Origin: Allobosea sp. AAP35
GTDB taxonomy: Bacteria; Pseudomonadota; Alphaproteobacteria; Rhizobiales; Beijerinckiaceae
Assembly: GCF_001295925.1 (NCBI RefSeq)
Contig: NZ_LJHQ01000056.1
Location: forward strand, 1-64,000
DNA length: 64,000 nt
Direction of reading: 5' to 3'
In this document: positions 9,735 to 19,043 of the stretch, one piece after another
How positions within the stretch are numbered: the stretch's first letter is position 1
Layout: each line of letters begins with the position of its first letter
Program-made: the position numbers and the translations under genes
Notes under the pieces: generated by a model
Seen by the model: only the letters and a program-made list of their open reading frames with translations
Database searches by the model: none
What the model was told of the DNA's origin: nothing

Positions 9735-9808
9735 GGACAGGTCATAGACAAAGACGGGCCCCGCTTCATGTCCGAAGATGGCGACAAAGGGTCACGCGGG
9801 CCCACAGC

Positions 9809-11188
9809 TCAGACGGAAGGCAGCACGAGGCGGGCGCGCAGGCCGCCCATTGGCGAGCGCTGCAGCGTAAGCTCGCCGCCGTAAAGCTTGGCGAGATCGA
9901 CCACGATCGACAGGCCAAGGCCGGAGCCCGGCGTCGCCTCGTCGAGCCGCCGGCCCCGCTTGAGCACATCGGCAAGCGCCGCGTCGGGGAGACCTGGGCC
10001 GTCATCGTCGATCAGCAACACGAGTCCGGACGTCGGATCTTTCGAGGGTTCAAGCGCAATCTCGACGGTCGCTTCCGCCCATTTGAAGGCATTGTCGAGA
10101 AGATTGCCCAGCATTTCCTCGAAATCCTGCTTCTCGCCGCGAAACCGGGCCCGCGATGGGACGCTGTGGCGGCCGACGATGCCCCTGCCTTGCGAGATCT
10201 TGGTGAAGGTCCTGATCAGCGCATCGAGCGACGGCCCAACCTCGGTGACGCCGCCCAGCGCGCCCGAGAGTGCTGCTGCGCGTGCGCGGTCCAGATAATA
10301 CTGAACCTGGTCGCGCATGATCGCGGCCTGGCTTTTCACCGTCTGCGGCAATAGGCCGTCGCCGGTTTCCGCCTCGGCCTCGTTCAGCATGATGCTCAGC
10401 GGCGTCTTGAGCGCATGGGCGAGGTTGCCGACCTGGGTGCGGGCGCGGTCGAGGATCTCGTGATTGGCGTCGATCAGCTGGTTGAGCTCTCCCGCCAGCG
10501 GTGCGAGATCGGGCGGATATTCGCCGACGATGCGCGGCGTCTCACCGGTGCGGACCATGCCGACGGCAGCCCCTAACCGTACGAGCGGGCGCAGGCCGAA
10601 CCGGACCTGGACGATTGTCGAGGCGACCAAAGCGAGACCGAGCAGCACAAAGGTCATGGTCAAGGCGAAGCGGAAATCGCGGATGTCGGCGTCGATCTCG
10701 TCGGAGGGTGCGGCGACCGCGACGGTGAAGCGGCCATCCTCACCGACATCGATCTCGCGTTCGAGGATTCGCAAGGAGCGGTCATCGGGGCCGGAGATGT
10801 AGCTCTCGCGCAGGCCCCGCGCATTGGGCGCGATCGGCTGGTCGAGCAGCTTGGGCAGCTGGCCGCCGACGAGGGAGCGCGAGGCACGGATGATCGGCCG
10901 TTCGCCATCGAGCCGGATAATCTGCCAGTACCAGCCCGAAAGCGGCAGATCGAAGCGCGGCTCGCCGAGATCGCCGATCGCCTGGCGCTCGGTCTCGGGC
11001 GGGGCGGCGAGATCTGCGATCAATTCCTTGATGTAGACGCTCAACCGCTCGTCGAAGCCACGCTCGGCCGAGCGACGATAGAAGGTGGTCAGTCCGAAGC
11101 CGGCGAGAATCAGCACCAGAGCGCAGCAGACCGCCGCCGAAATGAAGAGCCGCGCGCCGAGCGAGTAGCGATGCGACCGGAACAGCAT
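9809..11188 (-). CDS. feuQ: Sensor histidine kinase, FeuQ-like
   Basis: Membrane sensor kinase of 459 residues: transmembrane helices at about 12-36 and 173-195 with a periplasmic domain between, a HAMP-like linker, HisKA with NLAHALKTPLSIMLNEAE (His258) and a HATPase domain (NLLDNAFKWAE, DDDGPGLPD, GSGLGLSIV). It is 9 nt after feuP and directly upstream of ccmIEFH. The same neighbourhood, feuPQ next to cycHJKL, was described in Rhizobium leguminosarum for high-affinity iron acquisition, and in Sinorhizobium FeuPQ is linked to osmotic adaptation and glucan export. The gene name rests on this synteny plus family, so the signal here is inferred. Confidence 0.82.
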   Translation of the reverse strand: MLFRSHRYSLGARLFISAAVCCALVLILAGFGLTTFYRRSAERGFDERLSVYIKELIADLAAPPETERQAIGDLGEPRFDLPLSGWYWQIIRLDGERPIIRASRSLVGGQLPKLLDQPIAPNARGLRESYISGPDDRSLRILEREIDVGEDGRFTVAVAAPSDEIDADIRDFRFALTMTFVLLGLALVASTIVQVRFGLRPLVRLGAAVGMVRTGETPRIVGEYPPDLAPLAGELNQLIDANHEILDRARTQVGNLAHALKTPLSIMLNEAEAETGDGLLPQTVKSQAAIMRDQVQYYLDRARAAALSGALGGVTEVGPSLDALIRTFTKISQGRGIVGRHSVPSRARFRGEKQDFEEMLGNLLDNAFKWAEATVEIALEPSKDPTSGLVLLIDDDGPGLPDAALADVLKRGRRLDEATPGSGLGLSIVVDLAKLYGGELTLQRSPMGGLRARLVLPSV

Positions 11189-11197
11189 CTCGCGCGA

Positions 11198-11866
11198 TCA
11201 GACCTTTTCGGGCGCGGCGCAGATGTAGCCGAGGCCACGCACGGTCTCGATGACCTCGACCCCGAGTTTCTTGCGCAGCCGGCCGACGAAGACCTCGATC
11301 GTGTTCGAATCGCGGTCGAAATCCTGATCGTAAAGATGTTCTACCAGTTCCGTACGCGACACGACGCGGCCCTGATGGTGCATGAGATAGGCCAACAGGC
11401 GGTACTCATGCGAGGTGAGCTTCACCGGGTTGCCATCGACCACGACGCGGCTCGCACGCGTGTCGAGCCTGACCGGGCCGCAGGTCAGTTCTGAGGTGGC
11501 GTGGCCTGCCGCGCGGCGCAGCAGCGCACGCACGCGCGCCAGCAGTTCCTCGACATGAAACGGCTTGGTGACATAGTCGTCGGCGCCGGCATCGAAGCCG
11601 CCGACCTTGTCGCTCCAGCGGTCGCGCGCAGTCAAGATCAGCACCGGCATGGTCTTGCCGGCGCGGCGCCAGCCCTGCAGCACGGCGACGCCGTCGACCT
11701 TGGGCAGGCCCAGATCGAGGATCACCGCGTCGTAAGGCTCGGTCTCGCCCAGATACAACCCCTCCTCGCCGTCGAAGGCCTTGTCGACGGCATAGCCGGC
11801 GTTTTCCAGCGCGGTGACGATCTGGCGGTTGAGGTCCTTGTCGTCCTCGACGACGAGCAATCTCAC
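11198..11866 (-). CDS. feuP: Response regulator, FeuP-like (OmpR/PhoP family)
   Basis: Transcription factor of 222 residues: receiver domain with EDD at 7-9, phospho-acceptor Asp51 (VILDLGLPKVDG), conserved T and K (ILTARD, YVTKPF), then a winged-helix domain ending with NTIEVFVGRLRKKLG and VRGLGYICA. The sequence resembles PhoP-type regulators. It is expected to be phosphorylated by the adjacent kinase and held in check by the small upstream protein. The ATG lies 40 nt after that gene. Confidence 0.85.
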   Translation of the reverse strand: MRLLVVEDDKDLNRQIVTALENAGYAVDKAFDGEEGLYLGETEPYDAVILDLGLPKVDGVAVLQGWRRAGKTMPVLILTARDRWSDKVGGFDAGADDYVTKPFHVEELLARVRALLRRAAGHATSELTCGPVRLDTRASRVVVDGNPVKLTSHEYRLLAYLMHHQGRVVSRTELVEHLYDQDFDRDSNTIEVFVGRLRKKLGVEVIETVRGLGYICAAPEKV

Positions 11867-11906
11867 GGTGGGCAGCTCCTGTTGGCGGTGACTAAGGCGG
11901 AAACGA

Positions 11907-12224
11907 TCAGCGAATCATGCCGACCTTGCCCGACTGTCCCTCGAGCGTCACGCGGGCGACGCGACCGTCGCGCTTGAGCGTCGTGACCACATAAACATAA
12001 TCGTCGCCCTGACGGCAAAGCCGGATGCGGACGACCTCCCCCGGCGCCGCCTGGCGCGCATGGCGCGAGGCCTGAGCCGGCTGGATCACCCGTCCATCGG
12101 CAACCGCATCGCGCGTCTCGTCCGCGGACAGGCACGACATCGGATCCTGATTGTCGATCTGGACGATCGGCAACGTCGCAAGCAGCGTCAGGGCGAAGAT
12201 GGGTTCGACGGGCATCATCGACAT
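11907..12224 (-). CDS. feuN: Small exported PepSY-like protein, probable FeuN
   Basis: The 105 residues have a short hydrophobic export signal at about 5-21 and a PepSY-like C-terminal half (AAPGEVVRIRLCRQGDDYVYVVTTLKRDGRVARVTLEGQSGKV), in which a basic strand is followed by the typical Y.V.....G....V.....G.V pattern. In Sinorhizobium meliloti FeuN is a small periplasmic inhibitor encoded just upstream of feuPQ that restrains FeuQ. Size, export signal, domain type and position all fit, so this is proposed as the FeuN counterpart; family membership needs a profile search. ATG codons at 12218 and 12215 are alternative starts. Confidence 0.7.
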   Translation of the reverse strand: MSMMPVEPIFALTLLATLPIVQIDNQDPMSCLSADETRDAVADGRVIQPAQASRHARQAAPGEVVRIRLCRQGDDYVYVVTTLKRDGRVARVTLEGQSGKVGMIR

Positions 12225-12279
12225 CGGCTAGTCCTTGACGCGTGAACGCGCCATGAATGCTGCATGATAACAGCCTATC

Positions 12280-15200
12280 TCAGCGTATGCGGACCCGTCC
12301 AAGCCATTCATGCCCGCGCCCGACCACGGCGCTGATCTGGGCGATCACAATCTCGATCTCCGTCTGAACCGCTCCAAAATCGGCCAGTTCCAGGGCTGCC
12401 GGATAGGTCCAGGCGGGCGCGCTCGTCTGCGTCCGGCGCAGCGAGACGCCCGCATGCACCACATCGATCTCGTATGATTCCGTTTCTTCGCCCAGCGGCA
12501 CCTCCACCAGGTCCCAGGAATCGCCGTCGATGCGGGTGCGGCGAATCCAGGCGAAGGTGATCCCTTCCGCCGTTCGCAACGCGCGCGGATGAACCGGCGA
12601 GAGCGGCAGAAGCGCCGCGACGCCGGCGGTCGCGACGATCTCGGCCATGGACGGATCGCCAAGATCGCGCTGGACGGGACCGATGCGATAGCGCCGCTCC
12701 TGGCCGAGATCGGCGAGAGCATCGGTGAGGGTCACGGCGGCACCATCCAGCACGACCACGCGCGCACCGGCCGGCAGGCTGCGCGCGGCGGCGGCCTCCG
12801 ACCCACCGATGCCCCGCAACAGGCCTGACAGCCGGAACTGCCCCGGGCCTATCAGCTGCGCCTGCGCCGCTGTCACGATCTCCACGGTGCCGTCTGTATC
12901 AATGAGCGCCAGGGCATTGGCGCCTGCCAACGCGGCCTCGGCGGGGACAGAGGACAGGCTGCCGCCGCGCAGGCGGACATCGAGCACCGCGCGGACATCG
13001 CTGCGCCAGACCGGGCCAGGCGGCAGGATGGAGAGCGTTTCGCCGACGATTGAGGGCGCCTCGACGAGGCGCAGCAGCTCGAACTGGCCGGCGCCGTCGG
13101 CCTGCCAGACGGCCAGCGCGCCGGGCCAGGGCTGCGCGAAGGCGGCCAATGAGAGAAGCGGCGGCGGCTGCGTCCGCACGATCGGCAGCGACAGGGGGAT
13201 GGCGAGCGGCCGCCCCGGCAAGGCGGGCGCGCTGCGCGGCGGGCGCGGCAGGCTCGGCGCGCCGCTGGTGCGATAGATCGCAGGCTCGACGGCGCGCGCG
13301 CTCGCCCTGCGGCTGGGACCGTCATCGATGCGCGTCAGCCGGAAGAGCCGGTCCGCGCCGTCGATCGGTAGGGTGACGACATCGCCGGGCTCGAGATCGA
13401 GGCAGCGCGGCGACAATTCGAGCTCCAGCGTCTCGCGGCCGGCCCAGATCTCCTGGAGGCGCTGATCGGCAAGGCGCTGGCCTTCCGCCGGCCGGGTGAC
13501 GATCGCGGTTTCGACCCCGACCTCGCGGCGCGCCGCCCCGGCCAGCCGGCGCGAGCGGGCGGCGGCGGTGCGGTAGTCGCTCTCGCCGTCGGCGAAGCCC
13601 AGCCGCAATTCGAGCGGCAGTTCGCTTTCCTGCGCCCGGCGCAGCGCGAACGGGTTGCCGTCTCGGTCGGCCACGAGATCGTTCGCACTCAGGCGGCGCG
13701 CAACAGCTCCCGCGCGGCCCCGGAAGACCAATCTGCCGGCGCTCATCGTCACATCAAAGCCGAAAGCCTGCCCGAGCGGCTCGAGCGCCTGCCGCGCTGA
13801 AAGCGGCCGATCAAGCACATAGCCGTCGAGAAAGCCGTCGACCGCAAGCAGATCGGCCGCCGGCAGGCCGAAATCGGCGAGCACCCGGCGCAGCAGGCGA
13901 TCGACCGGGGCGCCCTCGATGCGGCCGTTGATCCAGTGGCCGGTGTCGTAGGCCGCGCCATCGGCCCAGATGCCGCCCAGATCGGGAAAGGCCGGGAACG
14001 GCCTGGCATCATAGCTCCAGACGAAGATATGAGCGGGATCGATCATGCGGATCCCGGTGCCCGGATGGACCGGGTTTCGGGCGGCCTCGAAGCCTTCGCG
14101 CGCCGGGTCGAAGCCCGAAAGGATCGCCTCCAGCCCGCGCGCCTGGACCAGATCGTCGCGTGCGCCGCTGGAGAAATAAGGCGAGCCGCTCTCAGCGGAT
14201 TTCGCGTCTGGAAAGACGTTGGGCGCGTTAGCCCCCTTGTCGACGGCGGGGATGCCGATCTCGGTCAGCCAGATCGGCTTGGCCCCGGGCACGAAGGCGG
14301 TCGCGCCGGTCTCGATGCCATTGAGGCGCTCGACATGCAGGTTGCTCCACCAGCCGACGAGATCCTTGGGGCGGAAGATCCAGGGCTTGCCATAGGCCCC
14401 GTCGGTGATCGGCAGACGCGTCTGCGCGAGCCGCCCCACCGCATCAGCATAATACCAGTCATACGCCTCACCCGTGTTCAGCCGCGCACGGAGATAGCCG
14501 AGATCGGCTGGCCCGCTGGCGATAGCGGTGTCGGCATGGTCGGTGGTGTCGCGCCAGTCGGAGAGCGGCGGATAGAAGTCGATGCCGATCGCGCCGATGG
14601 CCGGCGAGGCCCAGAGCGGATCGAGCGGAAACGTCACGTCCATCCCATCATTGCGGACATGGGCACCGTATTCAGTCCAGTCAGCGGCATAGGTCAGGGT
14701 GGCGGCCGGCAGCATGGACTTCACCTGGTCGGCCAGTGCAACGAGCCCGTCGACCATCGGATAGCCCGCCGCACCGCGAACCCGCGTCAGCCCGGGCAGC
14801 TCCGAGCCGAGCACGAAGCCAGAGACCCCGCCGGCCGCCTGCGCCAGCGCGGCATGATGCAGGACGAAGCGGCTGAAGCTCCACTCATCGGGCTGGGCGC
14901 AGGTGATCTGCTCGCCCGCGACGGCCATGTCCGAGGCAGACACGCTGCCCAGCAACGCCGCGATCTGCGCCTGCGCCGCCGCCGTGCCATCGACGCTGCC
15001 GGAACTGCCGGGAGCGGGATCGCAGGTGATGCGGCCGCGCCAGGGGTATCGGGGCTGGCCGATCGAGCCGGTCGCAGGGTCCGGCAGCGTGTTGCCCTCG
15101 GGAATGTCCATCATCACGAAGGGGTAGAGCACGACCTCCAGGCCGTAATCGTCGCGCAGGCGTCGGATAAGGCGGATCACGCTTTCATCCGACGGCGTGC

Positions 15201-16197
15201 CGCCAAAGGCCGGCCTGCCGCCGGCCTCGCTGACGACGCGCGCCGTCGCGCGGGTCAGCCCCGCCGCCGCCCATTCGGCGCCTGTCGTGGGCTTCTGGGC
15301 GATCTCGACGCGCGGCGACAGCGTGCAGGCGTCCGCCCGCAGATCGTCGCCGAACCAGGCGACGACGAGCGCAACGCGGCGCAGATTCGGGCACAGGGCG
15401 GTGAGATGGGCCAGCGCGGTGTCGACATCGGCCCCGCCATAGAGCTGGTGGCGGCTCAGGCTTTCGGTGACGCCAGGCTCGGGCTCATGGCTGACGGCAC
15501 GCGTCTCGTAGACGAACTCGCTCGCCCCCGGGATCAGCGTCACGGCCCGGATCATGCCGCCGAGCCCCTCGACGGCGCGCACGACCTCGAAGGCAAATTG
15601 CGGCACGCGGTTGCCGTAGTCGGCCAGCGGAAAACGCTCGAACACGACATAGGCGAGGCCGCGATAGGCCGGCGCCACGCCAGCCTCCTTGGCGGCGATC
15701 AGCGGGTCGAGACCCTGCGTTTCGTCGCCCTGGTGGACGCGCATGGTGACGGTGGTGACGTCGAGCTCGCGACCGTCGACCCAGATGCGCCGGACGAAGG
15801 CGATCCGTCCCTCGCAAAGCCCGATCGCGAGATTGGCGAAATAGCTGTAGGTCGTCTCGACCGTCTTCTGCTTCGGGCTGCCCTTGCCGCCGCTCTTGGA
15901 GCGCGTCACGGTGACCTTGATCTCCTCCTCGAAGCGCGTCGCCCAGATCAGCTGCCCGCCGATGCGGGCGCGGCCATAGACGCGCGGGATCGCGGCGCCC
16001 TCGCTGGAGGCGAGCCCGTCGATCTCGGTCAGGCGCGGCCCCTCGACCGTCTTCGTGCCAGCGCCGCCGCCCAGCAGCGTCTGGTCGATCCGCGCCCCGG
16101 CGATGCCGCCGATCGCCTGGCCGATGACGGCGCCGAGCGGGCCGCCCAGCGCCGTGCCGAGCGCGCTGCCCGCGACCTGCAGAAGAAGCGTCGCCAT
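12280..16197 (-). CDS. GTA g15: tail fibre/hydrolase 'megatron' protein
   Basis: Baseplate protein of the GTA particle that carries a glycoside-hydrolase-like TIM barrel. The 1305 residues begin with a hydrophobic Gly/Ala-rich segment (MATLLLQVAGSALGTALGGPLGAVIG). The TIM-barrel-like domain lies at about 420-760, with acidic residues in KPIWLTEIGIPAV, followed by the phage-tail-protein module and beta-rich C-terminal domains. The start at 16197 shares one base with the g14 stop (TGATG); a longer frame would begin inside g14. Length and position match RcGTA g15. It is the last gene of the cluster and is intact. Confidence 0.93.
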   Translation of the reverse strand: MATLLLQVAGSALGTALGGPLGAVIGQAIGGIAGARIDQTLLGGGAGTKTVEGPRLTEIDGLASSEGAAIPRVYGRARIGGQLIWATRFEEEIKVTVTRSKSGGKGSPKQKTVETTYSYFANLAIGLCEGRIAFVRRIWVDGRELDVTTVTMRVHQGDETQGLDPLIAAKEAGVAPAYRGLAYVVFERFPLADYGNRVPQFAFEVVRAVEGLGGMIRAVTLIPGASEFVYETRAVSHEPEPGVTESLSRHQLYGGADVDTALAHLTALCPNLRRVALVVAWFGDDLRADACTLSPRVEIAQKPTTGAEWAAAGLTRATARVVSEAGGRPAFGGTPSDESVIRLIRRLRDDYGLEVVLYPFVMMDIPEGNTLPDPATGSIGQPRYPWRGRITCDPAPGSSGSVDGTAAAQAQIAALLGSVSASDMAVAGEQITCAQPDEWSFSRFVLHHAALAQAAGGVSGFVLGSELPGLTRVRGAAGYPMVDGLVALADQVKSMLPAATLTYAADWTEYGAHVRNDGMDVTFPLDPLWASPAIGAIGIDFYPPLSDWRDTTDHADTAIASGPADLGYLRARLNTGEAYDWYYADAVGRLAQTRLPITDGAYGKPWIFRPKDLVGWWSNLHVERLNGIETGATAFVPGAKPIWLTEIGIPAVDKGANAPNVFPDAKSAESGSPYFSSGARDDLVQARGLEAILSGFDPAREGFEAARNPVHPGTGIRMIDPAHIFVWSYDARPFPAFPDLGGIWADGAAYDTGHWINGRIEGAPVDRLLRRVLADFGLPAADLLAVDGFLDGYVLDRPLSARQALEPLGQAFGFDVTMSAGRLVFRGRAGAVARRLSANDLVADRDGNPFALRRAQESELPLELRLGFADGESDYRTAAARSRRLAGAARREVGVETAIVTRPAEGQRLADQRLQEIWAGRETLELELSPRCLDLEPGDVVTLPIDGADRLFRLTRIDDGPSRRASARAVEPAIYRTSGAPSLPRPPRSAPALPGRPLAIPLSLPIVRTQPPPLLSLAAFAQPWPGALAVWQADGAGQFELLRLVEAPSIVGETLSILPPGPVWRSDVRAVLDVRLRGGSLSSVPAEAALAGANALALIDTDGTVEIVTAAQAQLIGPGQFRLSGLLRGIGGSEAAAARSLPAGARVVVLDGAAVTLTDALADLGQERRYRIGPVQRDLGDPSMAEIVATAGVAALLPLSPVHPRALRTAEGITFAWIRRTRIDGDSWDLVEVPLGEETESYEIDVVHAGVSLRRTQTSAPAWTYPAALELADFGAVQTEIEIVIAQISAVVGRGHEWLGRVRIR

Positions 16198-16640
16198 CAG
16201 TCGGTCACTCCGGGAAAGGAAAAGGCGTGGCTTTGGTGCCGCCGCCACCAGGCGGAGTAGGCGACCTCGGCGACCTGCGCGCCGTCATGGGCGTGGATGA
16301 TGCGGTCGGGCGCGCTCAGGATGGCGCAATGCTTGGCCGGCAGATGCACCCGCCAGCGGAAGAGCAGCACGTCGCCGGGCCGTTCCAGCCCCGGCACGAC
16401 GGGAACCAGATGCCGCAAGGCCGCCATGGCCAGCGTGTCCGTTCCGAGGCTCTCCGCCCAGCTCGGCGAATAGGGCGGCGGTATCTCGGGCTCGTCCCCG
16501 TAGAGGTCGCGCCAGACGCCGCGCACCAGCCCGAGGCAGTCGCAGCCGACCCCGCGCAGCGAGGCCTGGTGGTGATAGGGCGTGCCGAGCCACAGCGAAA
16601 CGGCTTCGACGATGGCCGCGCGGGTCAGAGGCGCGCTCAT
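16197..16640 (-). CDS. GTA g14: NlpC/P60 cell-wall peptidase
   Basis: Tail-associated peptidoglycan peptidase expected to open the recipient wall during DNA delivery. It has 147 residues with the NlpC/P60 core: catalytic Cys35 in VGCDCLGLVRGVW and His104 in LPAKHCAILSAPDRIIHA. The start at 16640 overlaps the g13 stop by ATGA and yields the canonical N-terminus (TRAAIVEAVSLWLGTPY). The longer frame upstream is a g13 shadow. Confidence 0.93.
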   Translation of the reverse strand: MSAPLTRAAIVEAVSLWLGTPYHHQASLRGVGCDCLGLVRGVWRDLYGDEPEIPPPYSPSWAESLGTDTLAMAALRHLVPVVPGLERPGDVLLFRWRVHLPAKHCAILSAPDRIIHAHDGAQVAEVAYSAWWRRHQSHAFSFPGVTD

Positions 16641-17518
16641 CGAAACAGGCTCCCGCCGTCGAGGCCGCCATCGCCGGGCCTGACGCCCCCGATGATGAAG
16701 TCGTTTCCGGGGATGTGCGGGAAGCCGCGGAAGTTGATTCCATTGCCGAATTTGGCCTGGCAGGTGGCGAAACTCTTGTCGCAGCCGGGCGTCACGAGGA
16801 AGGTATCGCCCGCCTGGATCGTGGACGGCGGCGCCTGCCACAATTGCAGCGACGTCAGACCGCCCGCGGCCGCGTGGCGCTTCACCTCGGTGGCAAAGCC
16901 GAGATTGCCGCCGCTCGTGAAGACGAGGCGCCCGCCGGTGAAATGCCCGCCGGAAAAGGCAGCGAGTTCCGGCGCCGTCAGGCTGAGCCGGCCGTCGCTC
17001 GACGCCACGCCGGCTTCGACCGGCACGAGTGTCACGCCGCAGCGTGAGCCGCCGAGATCGGCCGCGCAGGAGCGCATGTAGAGCCGGCCGCGCTCCTCGT
17101 CGAAGGCCTTGGCGTGCCCCCTCACCTCCGCAGTGAAGGCTGCATCGCCGCGCCGGATCTCGCCGACGAAGCCGGTCTCCAGCAGCAGGCGCTGCGAGAT
17201 GTCGGTCCAGTTCACCAGCCAGACTGTGACCCGCGCGTCATCGTACAGCCCGCGGGCGATGTCGGCCTCGTTCAGGCCGATCGCCGCCAGCGCGCCCGAG
17301 ACGTCGCCGCCGCCGATCGCGAAACCGAGTTCGGATGCGCTCTCGGCCGCTTCCAGCCCCGTCGCGGCGGCAAAAACGATGCCGTCGAAGCTCAAGGGCC
17401 TGTCATGATCGGTGAAGCCGAGCACGGCGCCGTCGCGGCGCGTCAGGCTCCAGCAGCGGCACAGGGTCGTCGCGCCCTGGGCCAGATGGGTGGCCAGCGC
17501 CGCAGGAATCTCACGCAT
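16637..17518 (-). CDS. GTA g13: baseplate hub protein (DUF2163)
   Basis: The 293 residues have the DUF2163 N-terminal signature (REIPAALATHLAQGATTLCRCWSLTRRDGAVLGFTDHD) and the C-terminal phage BR0599-like domain. Cysteines occur in pairs typical of tail hubs (CAADLGGSRCG and GCDKSFATCQAKFGN). In lambda gpL-like proteins such cysteines hold an iron-sulfur cluster; the same role here is inference. It is coupled to g14 by a 4-nt overlap. Confidence 0.9.
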   Translation of the reverse strand: MREIPAALATHLAQGATTLCRCWSLTRRDGAVLGFTDHDRPLSFDGIVFAAATGLEAAESASELGFAIGGGDVSGALAAIGLNEADIARGLYDDARVTVWLVNWTDISQRLLLETGFVGEIRRGDAAFTAEVRGHAKAFDEERGRLYMRSCAADLGGSRCGVTLVPVEAGVASSDGRLSLTAPELAAFSGGHFTGGRLVFTSGGNLGFATEVKRHAAAGGLTSLQLWQAPPSTIQAGDTFLVTPGCDKSFATCQAKFGNGINFRGFPHIPGNDFIIGGVRPGDGGLDGGSLFR

Positions 17519-17539
17519 CGGAGCTGTCCTCGTCTCGCC

Positions 17540-18178
17540 TTACGGGATGATCTCGACGATCGGAATGCGCGGGATTTCGCCGGCCTCGAAGGCCGAGAGA
17601 TCGACCTCGATGGCGTCGATGTCGAAGCGCACCGGCACATCGAAGAGAAAGCCCGCGCTCACGACCGCCCCCGGCCCCGGCACATGGCCCGGTGCGAAGG
17701 TGACGCGCCCGCTCGTGGCATCGCAGGCCCAATGGGCGGGATCAGCGCCAACGCCGTCGACCGCGATCAGCACCTCGCCGGGCGCGGGCTTGGTGATCTC
17801 CCGGCGATAGGTCGCGATGCCGGTGCCGTAATGCTTGCAGAGCTGGAAGCCCCCTGTGACGCCGTTTCCCGTGCCGATCTGCTGGTCGGTTGCGGCGGGC
17901 GCCTGCGAAGGCGGGCAGCTCTTGCCGTCGAGCCGGTCGCGCCAGCGGAAACCGTAGAGCCGGCCGCGCCTCTCCTCGAAGAAGGCGACGACGGCCGAAA
18001 GCGCATCGAGCGTGCGGATGCCGACACCGGCATCGTAGCGGCGGCGCGAATGGGCCCAGCGGCTGTTGCGGACCTCCCGGCCCGAGGCCAGCGTGACGAT
18101 CTGGGTCAGGCGTTCGGGCCCGCCGCGCGCGCCCCGCGCGATATCGGTGGGAAAGCGGATCTCGTGGAAATCGGCCAT
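17540..18178 (-). CDS. GTA g12: distal tail protein (DUF2460/TIGR02217)
   Basis: Distal tail protein of 212 residues that caps the tube and joins it to the baseplate. The N-terminal motif FHEIRFPTDIARGARGGPER, followed by ASGREVRNSRWAHSRRRYDAGVGIRTLDAL, is characteristic of the TIGR02217 family. The ATG has GGAG 8 nt upstream and lies 12 nt after g11. Confidence 0.92.
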   Translation of the reverse strand: MADFHEIRFPTDIARGARGGPERLTQIVTLASGREVRNSRWAHSRRRYDAGVGIRTLDALSAVVAFFEERRGRLYGFRWRDRLDGKSCPPSQAPAATDQQIGTGNGVTGGFQLCKHYGTGIATYRREITKPAPGEVLIAVDGVGADPAHWACDATSGRVTFAPGHVPGPGAVVSAGFLFDVPVRFDIDAIEVDLSAFEAGEIPRIPIVEIIP

Positions 18179-18190
18179 GGATCGCGCTCC

Positions 18191-18796
18191 TCACAGCGCC
18201 CGGCTGCCGCGCGCCACGGCGCGCGCGATCGCCGCCGAAACCTGGGCCTCGGAGCGACGGAAACTCTCGGCATCGGGCGTCGCGACCTGCACGACGACAT
18301 TGAGCGGGCGGCGCGCTTCGCTCCCGGACGAGCGCACGCCGAGCCGGCCATCCGCGCCGCGCGACAAAGGCAGGATCGCCTCCGCACCGCGCTCGCCCAT
18401 CAGCCCGAGCCCGCGCCCGAGCGGGAAATAGGCGGGTGAGGCGATCACCCCGCCTTCGGCGAAGGGCGCGACCGGCACGGCCCCGCCGCCGCTCAAACCG
18501 CCCAGGCTCAGCCCGCCACCGAACAGTCCGGTCAGGCCCTTGATCCCGGTCCCGAGCAGTCCGGACAGGCTGGACTGCAAGGTCTTGAGCGCCGATTTCA
18601 GCAGGCTCTCGGTGATCGAGCGGCCGACGCTGCGCAGCACGTCCTCGAAGCGCTTGCCCTCAATGATGCCCTTGGCAAAGGCATTGGTGATCGATTTGCC
18701 GAAGCTCGCGGCCGATTTGTCGAGGCTCTGGGTCAACGAGCCGAGCGAGCGCATGTCGGAGAGGTGGGAGGACAGGTCAATGTCATCGTCGGCCAT
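18191..18796 (-). CDS. GTA g11: tail tape measure protein
   Basis: Sets tail length in the particle. The 201 residues have an alpha-helical N-terminal half (SLTQSLDKSAASFGKSITNAFAKGIIEGKRFEDVLRSVGRSI) and a Gly-rich middle, typical of the short GTA tape measure. The start at ATG 18796 is preferred to a GTG at 18832 because the sequence MADDDIDLSSHL fits the family better. Confidence 0.86.
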   Translation of the reverse strand: MADDDIDLSSHLSDMRSLGSLTQSLDKSAASFGKSITNAFAKGIIEGKRFEDVLRSVGRSITESLLKSALKTLQSSLSGLLGTGIKGLTGLFGGGLSLGGLSGGGAVPVAPFAEGGVIASPAYFPLGRGLGLMGERGAEAILPLSRGADGRLGVRSSGSEARRPLNVVVQVATPDAESFRRSEAQVSAAIARAVARGSRAL

Positions 18797-18833
18797 GAAG
18801 GGTCTCGCTTTCGAACGGGGGGTGAGCGCCACG

Positions 18834-19043
18834 TCAGGCGTCGGGATAAGCGGCCATCAGCGCCCGCAGTTCGGCCCGTTTGGGCGCGACGGCACCGTGG
18901 GAGGTTTGGTGAGCCCGCAGTGCGGCGCCGATTTCGCGCGGCGTCGCAGCCCAGAACACGGCCGGCGGCCAGCCGAGCCGGCCGAGCCCGAACGCCATGA
19001 CCTCGCGCCAGGGAAAGGGCACGGCCGCCGCCGACGGGCTCAC
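18834..19043 (-). CDS. GTA g10.1: small tail assembly protein (TIGR02216)
   Basis: The 69-residue protein carries the conserved FPWREVMAFGLGRLGWPPAVFWAATPREIGAAL segment of the phage_TAC_2/TIGR02216 group, thought to chaperone tail assembly. The GTG start overlaps the g10 stop as GTGA, which fixes the start despite the non-ATG codon. Confidence 0.88.
   Translation of the reverse strand: MSPSAAAVPFPWREVMAFGLGRLGWPPAVFWAATPREIGAALRAHQTSHGAVAPKRAELRALMAAYPDA

Noticed and set aside
13936..16260. 774-codon plus-strand frame opposite GTA g15
   Set aside because: Typical GC-rich antisense shadow; the minus frame has the full g15 architecture.
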